Assembly (NCBI GenBank): GCA_029783825.1
Contig: JAREIK010001468.1
Coordinates: 5,427,761-5,491,760 of the forward strand
From: Sapria himalayana
Taxonomy: Eukaryota > Streptophyta > Magnoliopsida > Malpighiales > Rafflesiaceae
DNA: 64,000 nt
Reading direction: 5' to 3'
Shown here: positions 53,901 to 62,515 of the stretch, piece after piece
Layout: every line of letters starts with the position of its first letter
Position numbering within the stretch: the first letter of the stretch is position 1
Position numbers and translations under genes: made by a program
The notes under the pieces: generated by a model
The model's database searches: none
What the model was told of the DNA's origin: nothing
What the model saw: only the letters and a program-made list of their open reading frames with translations

Positions 53901-56900
53901 GCCCTAAAAAAACGGGCCGGGCCGGCACGGCACGGCCCATTTGACACCTCTAGTCATATACTCATGAGGTCCTATTTTTTTTTTTCTCACAGGATTATTG
54001 CCTCTGATATTTTATTTGACCTCGGTATATAAGGGTATTATGGGCACAACCATATAAAAGCATATTCTGATTTATGTTGGGAAGCAGAGATCCGCCATAA
54101 GTTTTATTTTATTTTTTGTTAGTAACTTAGTCTTTTGGAAGAGCAAGAGGCAGACTAGAGGTGTCAAACATGACATATCACGACCTGATTTTTTGTGGCT
54201 TAGTTGGGCCACAATAGATGTGTCAAACGGGCCGGCCCAGCACGGCACGGCCCGTTTTTCACGTGCCCAGCCGTGCTGCCGTGCCGTGCCGGGCACGGCA
54301 CGGTTTTTTAAATTCGGGCACGGCAAGGCCGTGCCGTGCCGGCCCGCGAGGGCACGGGCGCACGGCAAGGCAGGGCAGGCGGGGCGGGGCGGGTCTGTTT
54401 GAACCCGACCCGCGGTCTTTTTACCGGGGGCGGGGCCCGGTTGGGTCACGAGTCACGACTCAGGCACGAGCCGTGCCGGGCACGGCCCGGCACGTGGTTT
54501 GTTCGCCCGGGCCCGGCACGGGCCCGGGCACGTTTTTTTATCGTGCCGGGCTGGCCCAGGCACGGCCGAACCGTGCCGTGCCTCGTGCCGGGCCGGGCCG
54601 GCCCGGCCCGTTTGACACCTCTAGGCCACAACATGATATTCCAAACATTTGGCTCAACATGGCTTGTTTGTCCCGCACTTGGGTACTTTTTGTTCTTGGT
54701 TGATACTGGGCTATGCGTGGTCGTGCCGGTTATGTGCAGCCTGAATACTTAGTTAATTTTTTTTTGAAATTTTATTTTTGTATTTATTAAAAATGTTATA
54801 TTTACATATCAATATAATATCATAAAAAAGTGAACTACTTCAAAAATTTAAATGAGTTAAAAAATATTAATAATTAAAAAAAATATTTTACATTCAGGTC
54901 AACTTAAAAATCAAAATATTATATAAAAAAATATATTTTAAAATATAATACATAATATAAGATGAAGTAGAAATAAATAAAATATATATCATCAGATGTT
55001 ATTGTATGAGTCATCAATTAGTGTATGTAGTATGGTAGCGTGGATGTAGTTCATCATCATTATCTATGATTCTGTAGCTAGCATGATTGATGGCCTTACT
55101 ATTCTTAATGTATAATGAGTCATCATCTTCTAGCAATTTATTTGTTTTATCTTGAATATATAATTTTAATTTTTCCTAATTTTTCAATCATGTAATTACT
55201 TCTATGAATTTTGGTCGTAGTCTAGATCTTCAATTTGAATTAATCTTAGTTATCACAGAAAAAGGTAATTTCGATGCTATGTATCGAAGAGTTATTATCT
55301 TTAAATATGATGTCAATGTCTGGACTCAAAGTCTCGTTATAACTATTATACTCCAGTATCATAATATTTAAATATATTAGTTAAATTTTTTATGAATAAA
55401 ATTTTTAGGTTCGGCTATTTGGTTTATGCAAGTGGATATGACATATCTTAATATATTTTTTATTTATTTTATCTTAATTTTAGGATTCATACACGCAATC
55501 AAGTAATATATAATTAGAATAAAGGTTTACTATTTTAAATATTTGGTTTATATTTTAATAATTATGATATTAAATATAAATTATTTTTTATATTTGCTAA
55601 ATATGATACTAATGTTATATCTGTAACTAAGTACAATCCAAGTGCTATGAGTGTATACAGATGAATACATGTTCTTTGCATCATGAAAATTTTTAAGAAT
55701 TTCATAAAAAAAATTTTTATTTCTCAGTCATTGTCATTATAATAAGTTCGTTACTCTTATTATTGACTTAATTATATATTAGTTGTTTGTAGCTAAAACA
55801 TGACTCTAAAATTTTTTGTTAGTTAGATATCTGACTATAAATAAAAACTATTAAATTTTTGTTGGCTGCTAGATGTTCTAAGATATTTTAATGAATTTTT
55901 TATATTTTTTAATAAGGAAGGAATAATTTTTATTTCTGCCTTCATTATTAGGCTAATTATGTGATACATATATTTGATAAATATAATAATGAAAACTTTT
56001 TTATTTGAAGCGTTATTGAATGTAATACTAAAAATATTATTCCGAATGTTATATTTTTTAAAGATTTATATTATACACGCATATATGGTAAAGTCATCAT
56101 GATACATTATTATGACTAATTCATAAATTTGATATCATGGACATCACTCATTTATATTTTTTGAATTCATTAATTATTAATTATTTTTTAATTTATAATA
56201 TTTTATTATGTCATTAAAATTAGTAAACTTAAAAAGTATATGATAAACAAACTAAAAGTAGATTTGGATAATATTATTATTTTAGGGTTTTTAAAAATTT
56301 AATCAGAATACCTGTGATCATAATCAATTTGATCATGTATTTTCTCTTAAAGTCATTATGATAAATGAATGAGGTATGAAATAGATGTGTATAATACTTG
56401 TTATCGAACTTATGATCATAATCTCAGTAGGCTGATTTAGAGGTCAAACGGTACGTGCCGGGCTGGGCCGGCTTATTTTTAGCCACTTTGACCGTGCTTT
56501 TGTGCCGGGCCAGGCACGGTTTAGTGTAGGTCAGCCCGGCACTGGCCCGCGACATGGATTCGTCGGGTTCGGCCCGGTTGGGCCGAACCCCTAATATAAA
56601 AAAATTTGGTTTCTCGGCTTGTGTTGAGGTACTGTGCCAGGTCGGGTACGACATGAGTCATGGTTGGCCTCAGCAGGGCACGACACGAGCCCGAGCACGG
56701 GAAATTCTTGTGCCGGCCCGGTCCAGCCGGCCCGGCCTGATTGACACCTCTAGGCTGATTCGTGCAAACATAGTCAGTTGTGTGAAACATAATGGGTGGC
56801 TGGTCAATTGGAACCAGCCACGCGATCAGTTTTTTTTTAAAACATGCTCTATTGGGTGGTCGCCCGATTGGACATGACTCATGATCCGATACTCGATCGT

Positions 56901-59294
56901 AGCCAATCCTGAGTCCTTGGGTTGGTGGACTGTGCTACCGAGTTATGCATGTGGGTCGTGCCTGCCTTGAATGAAGCATTGTTTGTGTCAGCCCAGCACA
57001 GCACGAGACATGCATGGGACGGCATGATCCAATAAAGATTTTCTTATCTTTGATAGTGATTCATGGATAATTGATTTATCAATTAAATATAAAAATATAT
57101 ATTTTTTCATGAGTTATTAAGGAAAGAAGTATCGCATGTATATAGTAATTGCCTAATTTTCATGCATAAAAAATTATATTGTTTAATTTGTAAATTATGT
57201 ACAATATTATTTTCTCTCTCTACTATTTATTTTCAAATTCTACTTATATTATCTCAGGCTCATATATCTGATATTTCTTGGGATCAAACTCATATTTTCA
57301 AGATTAGAGTATTTATTATCTTTTGTGATCGAACTACCATATGATTGGTGATTATGTACAATATTTTGTGCTTATGTAGCCGTGTCAAAAGGGCCGTGCC
57401 TTGCCGGCACTGCCCGTTTGATTGTGACATGGTTGTGCCACCTTGCCATGCTGGACACGGCAAGCAAGCCAAACAGTTTGCCTGAAATGGCACACTTGGC
57501 TCTCATAGTGCATGGCTGTGCTGGACCATGTCTGATTGTTGTTGTCGGAAGTATATTGCATGAAAAAGTATCGGGTGCCTGCCTTATGTGACTGTCCAAT
57601 TGCATTCGGCCACTAAAGCAAAATCCAACTTACATGGTTGGTTTTTTTTTTTCCAACAATAACCTGTCACGTTTGGTGGTCACCCGTCGTGACTTGACCC
57701 GTGACTAATAGCCATTCCTGGCTCGGCACGTGATACGACTCGAGTCGGCCTAGCACTTCGTGAGCCTTGTCACGGGCGGCATGGTCTAGGATCAGACATG
57801 GTTCCGGATCGTGTCATGCTAGGCCAGACACGGCTGAATAGTGTTGTGGTGCGGATCATGCTCGGCTCGATTGACACCTCTATGCTTAAGTATTCTTTGA
57901 TGCCTTGGTTTGAGAGATTTTCTTTAATTATTGTATTTTCTAGGTTGTGTAGGTGTATTTTTAATTTTGTTATTTTCTATTATAATTCACATGGTAATTT
58001 TTTTTATTGGTTTGGGTTCGATGTTATTATTGTTACTAAAAGCAATGAAGATTTTGTAAATTAAATAAATTTTATAGTTAAAATATATGATGATTTATTT
58101 GTATTAAATATTTTATATCATTAACAAATATGAGAAAATTATAAGAAATTGTAATTATTTTATATATTCCAGAAAAGATATATCATATGCCGATGATGCA
58201 TTTAGTTATTTTTTAAATTATTTTTGATGTATTTATTTAATTATTTTTTGTATACCATGAAGTTTGACTGGTGGACCTAGAGGTGTCAAACGGGCCGGCC
58301 CGGCACGGCACGGCCCATTTTTTTCCAGCACGATCGTGCTACCGTGCCGGGCACGGCACGGCCCGTAGGCACGGCGTGCTGTGTCGTGCCGGGCCCGCTC
58401 GGGCCCGGCCTGGCCATACAGCCATAGACTGACTGGCTTAGCCGTTGAGGGTGAGAGAGGCAGGGCCGGGCAGGCGGGCGCGGGACCGGGAAGGGACGGG
58501 TGACGGGTCACGGGTCACGTCTCACGCCCACGCCCCACGCCGCCACACGTGAACCGGCACGGGCTGTTCTTAACCCGGGCACGGTTTAAAAACGTGCCGG
58601 CCCGGCCCGGCATGTTTGACACCTCTAGGTGGACCCATAGAATCGGCCAGTTTTTACGTAACCGGTGGGCCCATAGAATTCAAACAGGTGGAACATAGTA
58701 ATTCGTCATATTTGATTACACAAGCAAATTTAGTTCTTAAACTACATTATTATTAGAATAATATTATACTAAATTAATAAATCTTGATTATCTTATTTTA
58801 AATCATATTTAATTAATTACTAAAATATTTAAATATCATTATAATATGACAAATAATTTTTTTAAAATTATTATATGATAATTAAATATAAAAACTATAA
58901 ATATTACTAAATTGTTTGTGTATAAATATATTATTTATTTTATATTATTTAATGTATTAAATTAAATAAATCCTATGTCAATTACACTTATTTATTTATT
59001 TTTTATGCATTTTATTTATTTTATAATTTTTTTAAGTATTTCCAAGCATTTTTATTAATTTTGAATAATTATTTAAGTTTATGGAAGCATTTTTATTAAA
59101 TCACTTCATTTGAATTAAATCGTAGGCATGATGGTTGTTGGAACCCTAATTTCAGGTGTAATACTGATTTTTTTTCCCGCCAAGGGGGGATGGCTGCATG
59201 GCCAGTGACGATCAATTAGAATTCAATAGCACAATATAGTAACACTAACATTGATTTTGGATGTAGGAAGACAAGAACTAGTGTTTCGGTCAAT

Positions 59295-59335
<41 letters not shown>

Positions 59336-60469
59336 GCTTTTTCTCAAGCACACAGTGTTGGTTTCGTACACAGCAATATACTCGAAGATGTTGCCAGTTT
59401 GTGATCGTTCACCAACATGAACTTGTTTATGCTGATACGAGTATGATGCGTCGTCACTCAAGCAACTTTTTGTCTTCTCGACAGCTACCATGACCAAAAT
59501 CATCAAAGAGATGTTACCTCAAGATGTTCGTGTTGCAAGAGATGCTCAAGATCTTCTGATCGAATGTTGCGTGGGTAAGATTTTCGCTCGGCTTCAACTT
59601 CGGGCTAATGCTTTTCTGCAATTTCCAATAATAGCAGCATTTTTTTAGTGATGGCGAGGCCGCCTGATTCGTTTTGTTCATAATACAAGCACATTTTACT
59701 TCGTACAACGTTGGCATCTCGAGTAGGTGATGAAAATGAACAATTAACTGAAGCGATTGATATGACCAATCCCAGATCCATCACTTTTGATTCATCATCT
59801 GTTTGCCCTTCTCTTCTCAGAGTTTATAAACCTCTTATCTTCGGAGTCCAATGAGGTCTGCAACAGAGAAGAGAAGCGTACTATTGCACCCGAGCACGTG
59901 CTGAAAGCTTTGGAGGTGAACAAGATCTCTTCTCATCCCTTGACCTTTTTTGCTTCTTCCAATGTGATTTGTGTTCTGCGTTTCAGGTTCTTGGGTTTGG
60001 TGAGTACATCGAAGAGGTCTATGCCGCATACGAGCAGCACAAGCTGGAGACGATGGTAGGTTGGTTGGAGCTAGAAATTTGTATTTCGTTCGCGGTCTGG
60101 TCTTTGGTTCAAACCATTCGAGAGCTTGACCAGAACCAACCAATGGTTCGCTGTTCCCGAAACGAACCATTGGTGGGTACATAAGATTAGACAGAGGCGT
60201 CAGGCATCGATTGGGCCTGTTCATGGTCTGATACGGACGAGACCATGAACTGATCCCGCCAATGGCTCAACTAGACATGGAAGTTGACACTGTTGTTTGG
60301 AATCGCGTTGCAGCATGACGCAGTGAAAGGTGACAAGTGGGGCAATGTGGCGGAGATGACGGAGGAGGAAGCAGTGGCTGAGCAGCAGAGGATGTTTGCA
60401 GAAGCACGTGCTAGGATGACTGGTGGGGTCTCGATCCCGAAACAGCCAGACACTGAAGGACGCTTGTAG
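41469..60469 (+). CDS. DR1: Dr1 / NC2-beta, negative cofactor 2 histone-fold subunit
   Basis: Nuclear protein that pairs with NC2-alpha (DRAP1), binds TBP on promoter DNA and blocks entry of TFIIA/TFIIB. Coding exons: 41469-41523, 59485-59574, 59821-59915, 59987-60055 and 60314-60469 (stop TAG). All junctions are GT/AG and phases close, giving 465 nt and 154 residues, close to the plant family length. Exon 1 encodes MESMDIVGKSKEDASLPK, the plant-specific start; its last G joins CT of exon 2 to make alanine 19. The histone fold runs from about residue 20 to 100 (TKIIKEMLPQDVRVARDA, IECCVEFINLLSSE, EHVLKALEVLGFGEYI). AAYEQHK follows, then the conserved acidic stretch MTEEEAVAEQQRMFAEARAR. Intron 1 is 17,961 bp and full of transposons. 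The other introns are 246, 71 and 258 bp. Exons look intact, so the gene is probably functional. Confidence 0.93.
41882..42587. mobile_element. old hAT-family GC element in Dr1 intron 1
   Basis: GC-rich block with GGTTCGG/CGGGTCA words largely decayed to TG/CA. The right terminus is TTGACACTTCTA (to 42587). Flanks AGTTGTGC and AATTGTGC agree at 7 of 8 if the border is shifted by one base. Similar material continues to a second decayed terminus TTGACACATCTA at 42792-42803, perhaps a second copy. Confidence 0.65.
42588..42803. mobile_element. adjacent hAT-family remnant
   Basis: Contains GACCTGACTTGGCCAAGCATGACCC and AAAATTGGGCAGGCATGCCCC-like decayed family words and ends TTGACACATCTA. The left terminus is missing. 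Confidence 0.5.
43170..43319. mobile_element. short hAT-family remnant
   Basis: Ends TTGACACCTTTA at 43319. The interior (GACACCTTGCCCCAAGG, GTGTTGGCCATGTG) is a decayed GC block. The left terminus cannot be found. Confidence 0.45.
43320..46779. other. AT-rich intron DNA, minor repeats
   Basis: A direct repeat containing CATAGAACTTTCTCATTGAG occurs twice about 124 bases apart (near 43376 and 43500). At 44160-44350 the words GCATGTG and CACATGC recur many times. An (AT)n run lies at 45277-45299. From 45440 to 46750 composition is mixed, with ATGATG-rich stretches, and I could not identify a family. Confidence 0.45.
47174..47651. mobile_element. Mutator-like MITE with perfect 9-bp target duplication
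   Basis: Flanked on both sides by GCTCTTCTC (47165-47173 and 47652-47660), a perfect 9-bp direct repeat. The ends are inverted: (C)TATGTTGCACGGATACG on the left and TGTGTTGGACGGATACG as complement of the right. The ends are rich in GGATACGGACACG words. A poly-C stretch with 18 straight C bases (47463-47480) lies in the middle. A 9-bp duplication is the mark of the Mutator superfamily. It carries no transposase. Confidence 0.85.
48638..49110. repeat. 337-bp-period direct duplication, AT-rich
   Basis: About 133 bases from CCATTAAACTGCTATATA (48641) recur almost unchanged from 48978, through TTTTATAAAAATTATTATTACAAAATAAA, a spacing of 337 bases. Shorter partial copies of ACTGCTATATAC lie between them (48854, 48933, 48959). 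This indicates recent local duplication. Confidence 0.85.
49465..49497. repeat. (TA)n microsatellite
   Basis: About 16 TA units within the hAT copy 2 region. A second (TA)n run lies at about 50957-50983. Confidence 0.9.
49854..50638. mobile_element. hAT element: tandem dimer missing one terminus
   Basis: Left end TAGAGGTGTCAA with 8-bp flank CCCTAAAG (49846-49853). The same CCCTAAAG follows at 50639-50646, but the right end there reads CCGAACCGTGCTGTG, without the usual TTGACACCTCTA. The interior is two copies of the family body 429 bases apart (TTTAAAAAAATCGGGCC at 49884 and 50313). Both contain the inverted motif GACCGCGGGTC...GACCCG. Very rich in intact CG pairs. The long open frames (for example 49859-50245 and 50125-50652) are repeat artefacts. 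Confidence 0.8.
50647..50999. other. AT-rich intron DNA
   Basis: No feature beyond the (TA)n run near 50957-50983. Confidence 0.5.
51000..51684. mobile_element. decayed GC block, hAT-family right end
   Basis: Moderate-GC sequence with words such as GTCGGGGCTTGGG and GCATGACTTAATTGAGCCATGCC, ending near CCACTTGACACTAAGT, comparable to the right terminus of the long hAT element (CCCACTTGACATCTTT at 18191-18206). The first half (51000-51250) differs from other copies and may be separate. Confidence 0.45.
52400..54110 (+). mobile_element. Ty1/copia fragment with reverse transcriptase split by a hAT MITE
   Basis: Plus strand: integrase C-terminus 52435-52580 (YNTQKGSYSLGI, then MSVDVIFFLDKSFKDS); reverse transcriptase about 53200-53618 (KNIFFNGDLD, then VVYLDDIFSIGDD, the YVDD site, then YNLENIKYFLGIWV). 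After the MITE at 53619-53952 the frame resumes as SYTHEVLFFFF and IIASDIL, the expected next residues. Stops are present elsewhere, so it was already decaying. Confidence 0.75.
53619..53952. mobile_element. hAT MITE, young, 334 bp, perfect target duplication
   Basis: Termini TAGAGGTGTCAA and TTGACACCTCTA are perfect inverted repeats, flanked by GTCATATA on both sides (53611-53618 and 53953-53960). The interior has an inverted motif CCGCGGGTCGGG...CCCGACCCGCGG (53763-53796) and intact CG throughout. Confidence 0.93.
54215..54623. mobile_element. hAT MITE, young, 409 bp, nested, perfect target duplication
   Basis: Termini TAGATGTGTCAA and TTGACACCTCTA, flanked by GGCCACAA on both sides (54207-54214 and 54624-54631). 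Inserted 59 bases inside an older member of the same family. The interior retains most CG pairs. Confidence 0.92.
55180..56170 (-). pseudogene. hAT transposase pseudogene, copy 3
   Basis: On the minus strand about 55180-55285 gives SKLPFSVITKINSN, then RSRLRPKFIEVI, the C-terminal dimerisation domain. About 56100-56150 gives VMSMISNL, stop, ISHNNVS, a broken form of the conserved TSDIWTS stretch. DNA similarity to copy 1 extends through the region, for example CATCATCAT...GATTCT at 55042-55074 against 15725-15752. Many stops. Confidence 0.65.
56438..56752. mobile_element. hAT MITE, 315 bp, perfect target duplication
   Basis: Left end TAGAGGTCAAAC (two bases of the usual TAGAGGTGTCAAAC lost), right end TTGACACCTCTA, flanked by GGCTGATT on both sides (56430-56437 and 56753-56760). 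CG pairs partly decayed. Confidence 0.9.
57040..58250 (+). mobile_element. copia reverse transcriptase fragment split by a hAT MITE
   Basis: Right of the MITE, 57890-58060 gives KYSLMPWFERFSLIIVFSRL, then NFVIFYYNSHG, matching the reverse transcriptase stretch LKQSPRAWFGRF...DHSVFY. The catalytic YVDD region is decayed (FGFDVIIVTKSNED). Left of the MITE, 57045-57080 gives DSDSWIIDLS, possibly the protease SSWIIDSG motif, but that is weak. Confidence 0.55.
57377..57882. mobile_element. hAT MITE, 506 bp, near-perfect target duplication
   Basis: Termini TAGCCGTGTCAA and TTGACACCTCTA. Flanks TGCTTATG (57369-57376) and TGCTTAAG (57883-57890) match 7 of 8. CG pairs are about half decayed. It interrupts a copia reverse transcriptase. 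Confidence 0.85.
58278..58627. mobile_element. hAT MITE, young, 350 bp, perfect target duplication
   Basis: Termini TAGAGGTGTCAA and TTGACACCTCTA, flanked by GGTGGACC on both sides (58270-58277 and 58628-58635). The interior is dense in CG, with a repeat of GGGTCACGGGTCACG near 58500-58520. Confidence 0.93.
58636..59484. repeat. end of Dr1 intron 1 with a (CT)n microsatellite
   Basis: AT-rich to about 59120, then moderate GC. A (TC)n run of about 17 units lies at 59298-59331. The acceptor of Dr1 exon 2 is at 59483-59484. Confidence 0.8.
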
Positions 60470-61880
60470 GGCATCCCTTAACTCCTCGGTAACTTTATTC
60501 GCAGCCAAGTGTACTCCCGCAGATCACTTCCGTGCCTCGAGATCTCTCCTAGGGAAACATACTGACTGCGCTTGACTGCCTTTTAAAAATGCTATCCGCC
60601 CTCAGCACCCGTTGGATCTGTCTCGTTTATCACCAGATGTATCATCCAACGGCTGGTCCTCCACCCGTCTCTACTGAGATGTATGCGCTTGTTTTATTCT
60701 TTTGCTTCTCCAAACTGGATTATGTTATTAACCGACCCATTAAATTTCTCTTTATTTAACTGAAATGAAATACCCAAATTTGCATGTTTGAAATCTCAAA
60801 CACACACACACGCACATGTTCGCACACGCTTGCAGACACAATCTCACACACACACACACACACACACACAAATAGATTATTTATGAATATAATCTAAATT
60901 AAATAATTTTTTTTTATTGTAATCTTGTTTTGTGAGGGTGTGATTGCATATAAGTATGGTGAATAATTTCATGATTAGTAAATAAATTGATAAAATTATT
61001 ATACATATTCTAATATGATGTTATTTCTTATAATTTTGTATTTTTATTTAATAATTTTTAAATTATTTTATGAAATAGTTTGAAAAATAGAAAACAAATT
61101 TGAGATCTGTTAAAAAATAAAAATCAAAGTAAAATATGTATAATCATCAAATAAAATGATAATTTATTTCTAAGGCATCTTAGAAATAAATAATATTTGA
61201 AGTCTTTCATTCCTATTAAACAACATTAATATGATGGAAAATAAAATTAGATTTGATTTATTTATTTAGCAATAAAACTCAAATAAAGTAGAACTAGTGA
61301 TAAAAATAAAGTACCAATACCCATGTTGCCATAATCAAAGACTTCATATATTTTTTCATTAATTATAATAATATTAAAAGATTAAATAGAAAAAAAATAT
61401 TGTATATAGCAAATTATGAATTAGATGATGAGAGGAAAGATGTGTGTAATACCTACACTATGTGAAATATCTATTACGACCTTTTTTATTTAATTGTTCC
61501 GCTCGGAGAGATTAAATATATTTTGGAAAAAAAAAGTAATTATACTAAAATTCAATTATTTTTGAGTTTTAGGGGCGGAGAAGAAAATTAATTTGTGGGA
61601 TAGATATGCATTTTACAAGATTAGTGAGAATAATAACATTTGTACTTCCTACTCTCCATGTTCATCTTCATCCTTCAACCCCATTGTCACTCCCCCATCA
61701 TAATTCATTATTGACCATCTCCCTTGCTACCCTCTTTCTTTGTTCTTCCCACTCTTTTTGTCATATATAATAGTGATATATCTATATATATATGTGTGTG
61801 TGTACATATATTATCATATATACACACAAGTTCTATATATATAATGAAAACATTTAAACATAAAAGACTAAAACGTAATG
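60470..61880. other. Dr1 3' UTR side and AT-rich intergenic DNA
   Basis: The first 250 bases after the Dr1 stop keep gene-like composition and probably contain the 3' UTR; no exact AATAAA site stands out. (CA)n runs lie at 60800-60870. The rest is AT-rich with no recognised feature. Confidence 0.5.
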
Positions 61881-62515
61881 GTAAGAGGGAGGGAGAGAGA
61901 GAGAGAGATGATGGCTAGAGAGAGAGAGAGATGAAGGCTAGAGGGGGGGAAGAGAGATGAAGGTGAGAGAGAGAAGAGGGGAAGGGGAGAAACTGAGAGA
62001 GGAAGAAAAAAGAGAGAGAGAGAGAAAGGAAGGAGAGAGAGAGCGAGGAAGGAGAGAGAGAGAGAGAGCAAGGAGAGAGAGAGAGAGAGAGCGAGGAAGG
62101 AGAGAGAGAGAGAGAGGAAGGAGAGAAAATAGAGAGGAGAGAGAAAAAAATACAAGATAGGAAAGAGAGAAATATGAGAGAGAAAAAGAGAGAAGAATGA
62201 GAAAGAAAAAGAGATAAGTATGAGATAGAAAAAAGAGAGAAGTATGAGAGAGAGAAAAGAGAGAAGTATGAGAGAGAGAAAAGAGAGAAGTATGAGAGAG
62301 AGAAAAGAGAGAAGTATGAGAGAGAAAAAAAGAGAGAAGTATGAGAGAGAAAGTAGAGAGATATGAGAGAGTGAAGAGAGATATGAGAGAGGGGAGAGAG
62401 ATATGAGAGAGGGGAGAGAGATATGAGTGAGGGGAGAGAGATATGAGGGAAGAGAGATATGAGGGAAGAGAGATATGAGAGAGGAAATAGGGAGGTACAT
62501 AGTTGAGAAGAGGAG
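61881..62515. repeat. GA microsatellite grading into 24-bp and 20-bp minisatellites
   Basis: Almost pure purine on the plus strand. At 62241-62340 the word AGTATG recurs at 62241, 62265, 62289, 62313 and 62338, a period of 24-25 bases (GAGAGAGAAAAGAGAGAAGT core). At 62360-62470 a second unit of about 20 bases (GAGAGATATGAGAGAGGG) repeats. The minus-strand frames of 210 and 226 residues (61868-62500 and 61915-62595), made of S, L and F, are artefacts. Confidence 0.92.

Larger units (their letters stand above)
54156..57030 (-). mobile_element. long hAT element, copy 3, with two younger hAT MITEs in or beside it
   Basis: Starts TAGAGGTGTCAA at 54156. A GC-rich left block is split by the MITE at 54215-54623 and resumes to about 54750. 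An AT-rich transposase remnant follows, then a decayed GC block (56761-57030) around the MITE at 56438-56752. No matching right terminus or target duplication to AGGCAGAC was found, so the right end is approximate. Confidence 0.6.
41524..59484 (+). other. giant first coding intron of Dr1 (17,961 bp)
   Basis: Starts GTACCACT after AAAAG and ends TTCTCGACAG before CTACCATG. About a third to a half is recognisable transposon DNA: hAT elements (41882-42587, remnant to 43319, 46780-49620, 49854-50638, 53619-53952, 54156-57030 with two inside, 57377-57882, 58278-58627), one Mutator-like MITE and copia fragments. The remainder is AT-rich filler. No other host gene was recognised inside. Confidence 0.88.

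Noticed and set aside
59490..59492. This ATG as the start of Dr1
   Set aside because: It would give 134 residues without the conserved plant N-terminus. The exon at 41469-41523 supplies that N-terminus with correct phase and splice signals.
59835..60508. Minus-strand frames of 129 and 95 residues
   Set aside because: They are antisense shadows of Dr1 exons 3-5, whose plus-strand translation matches the NC2-beta family.
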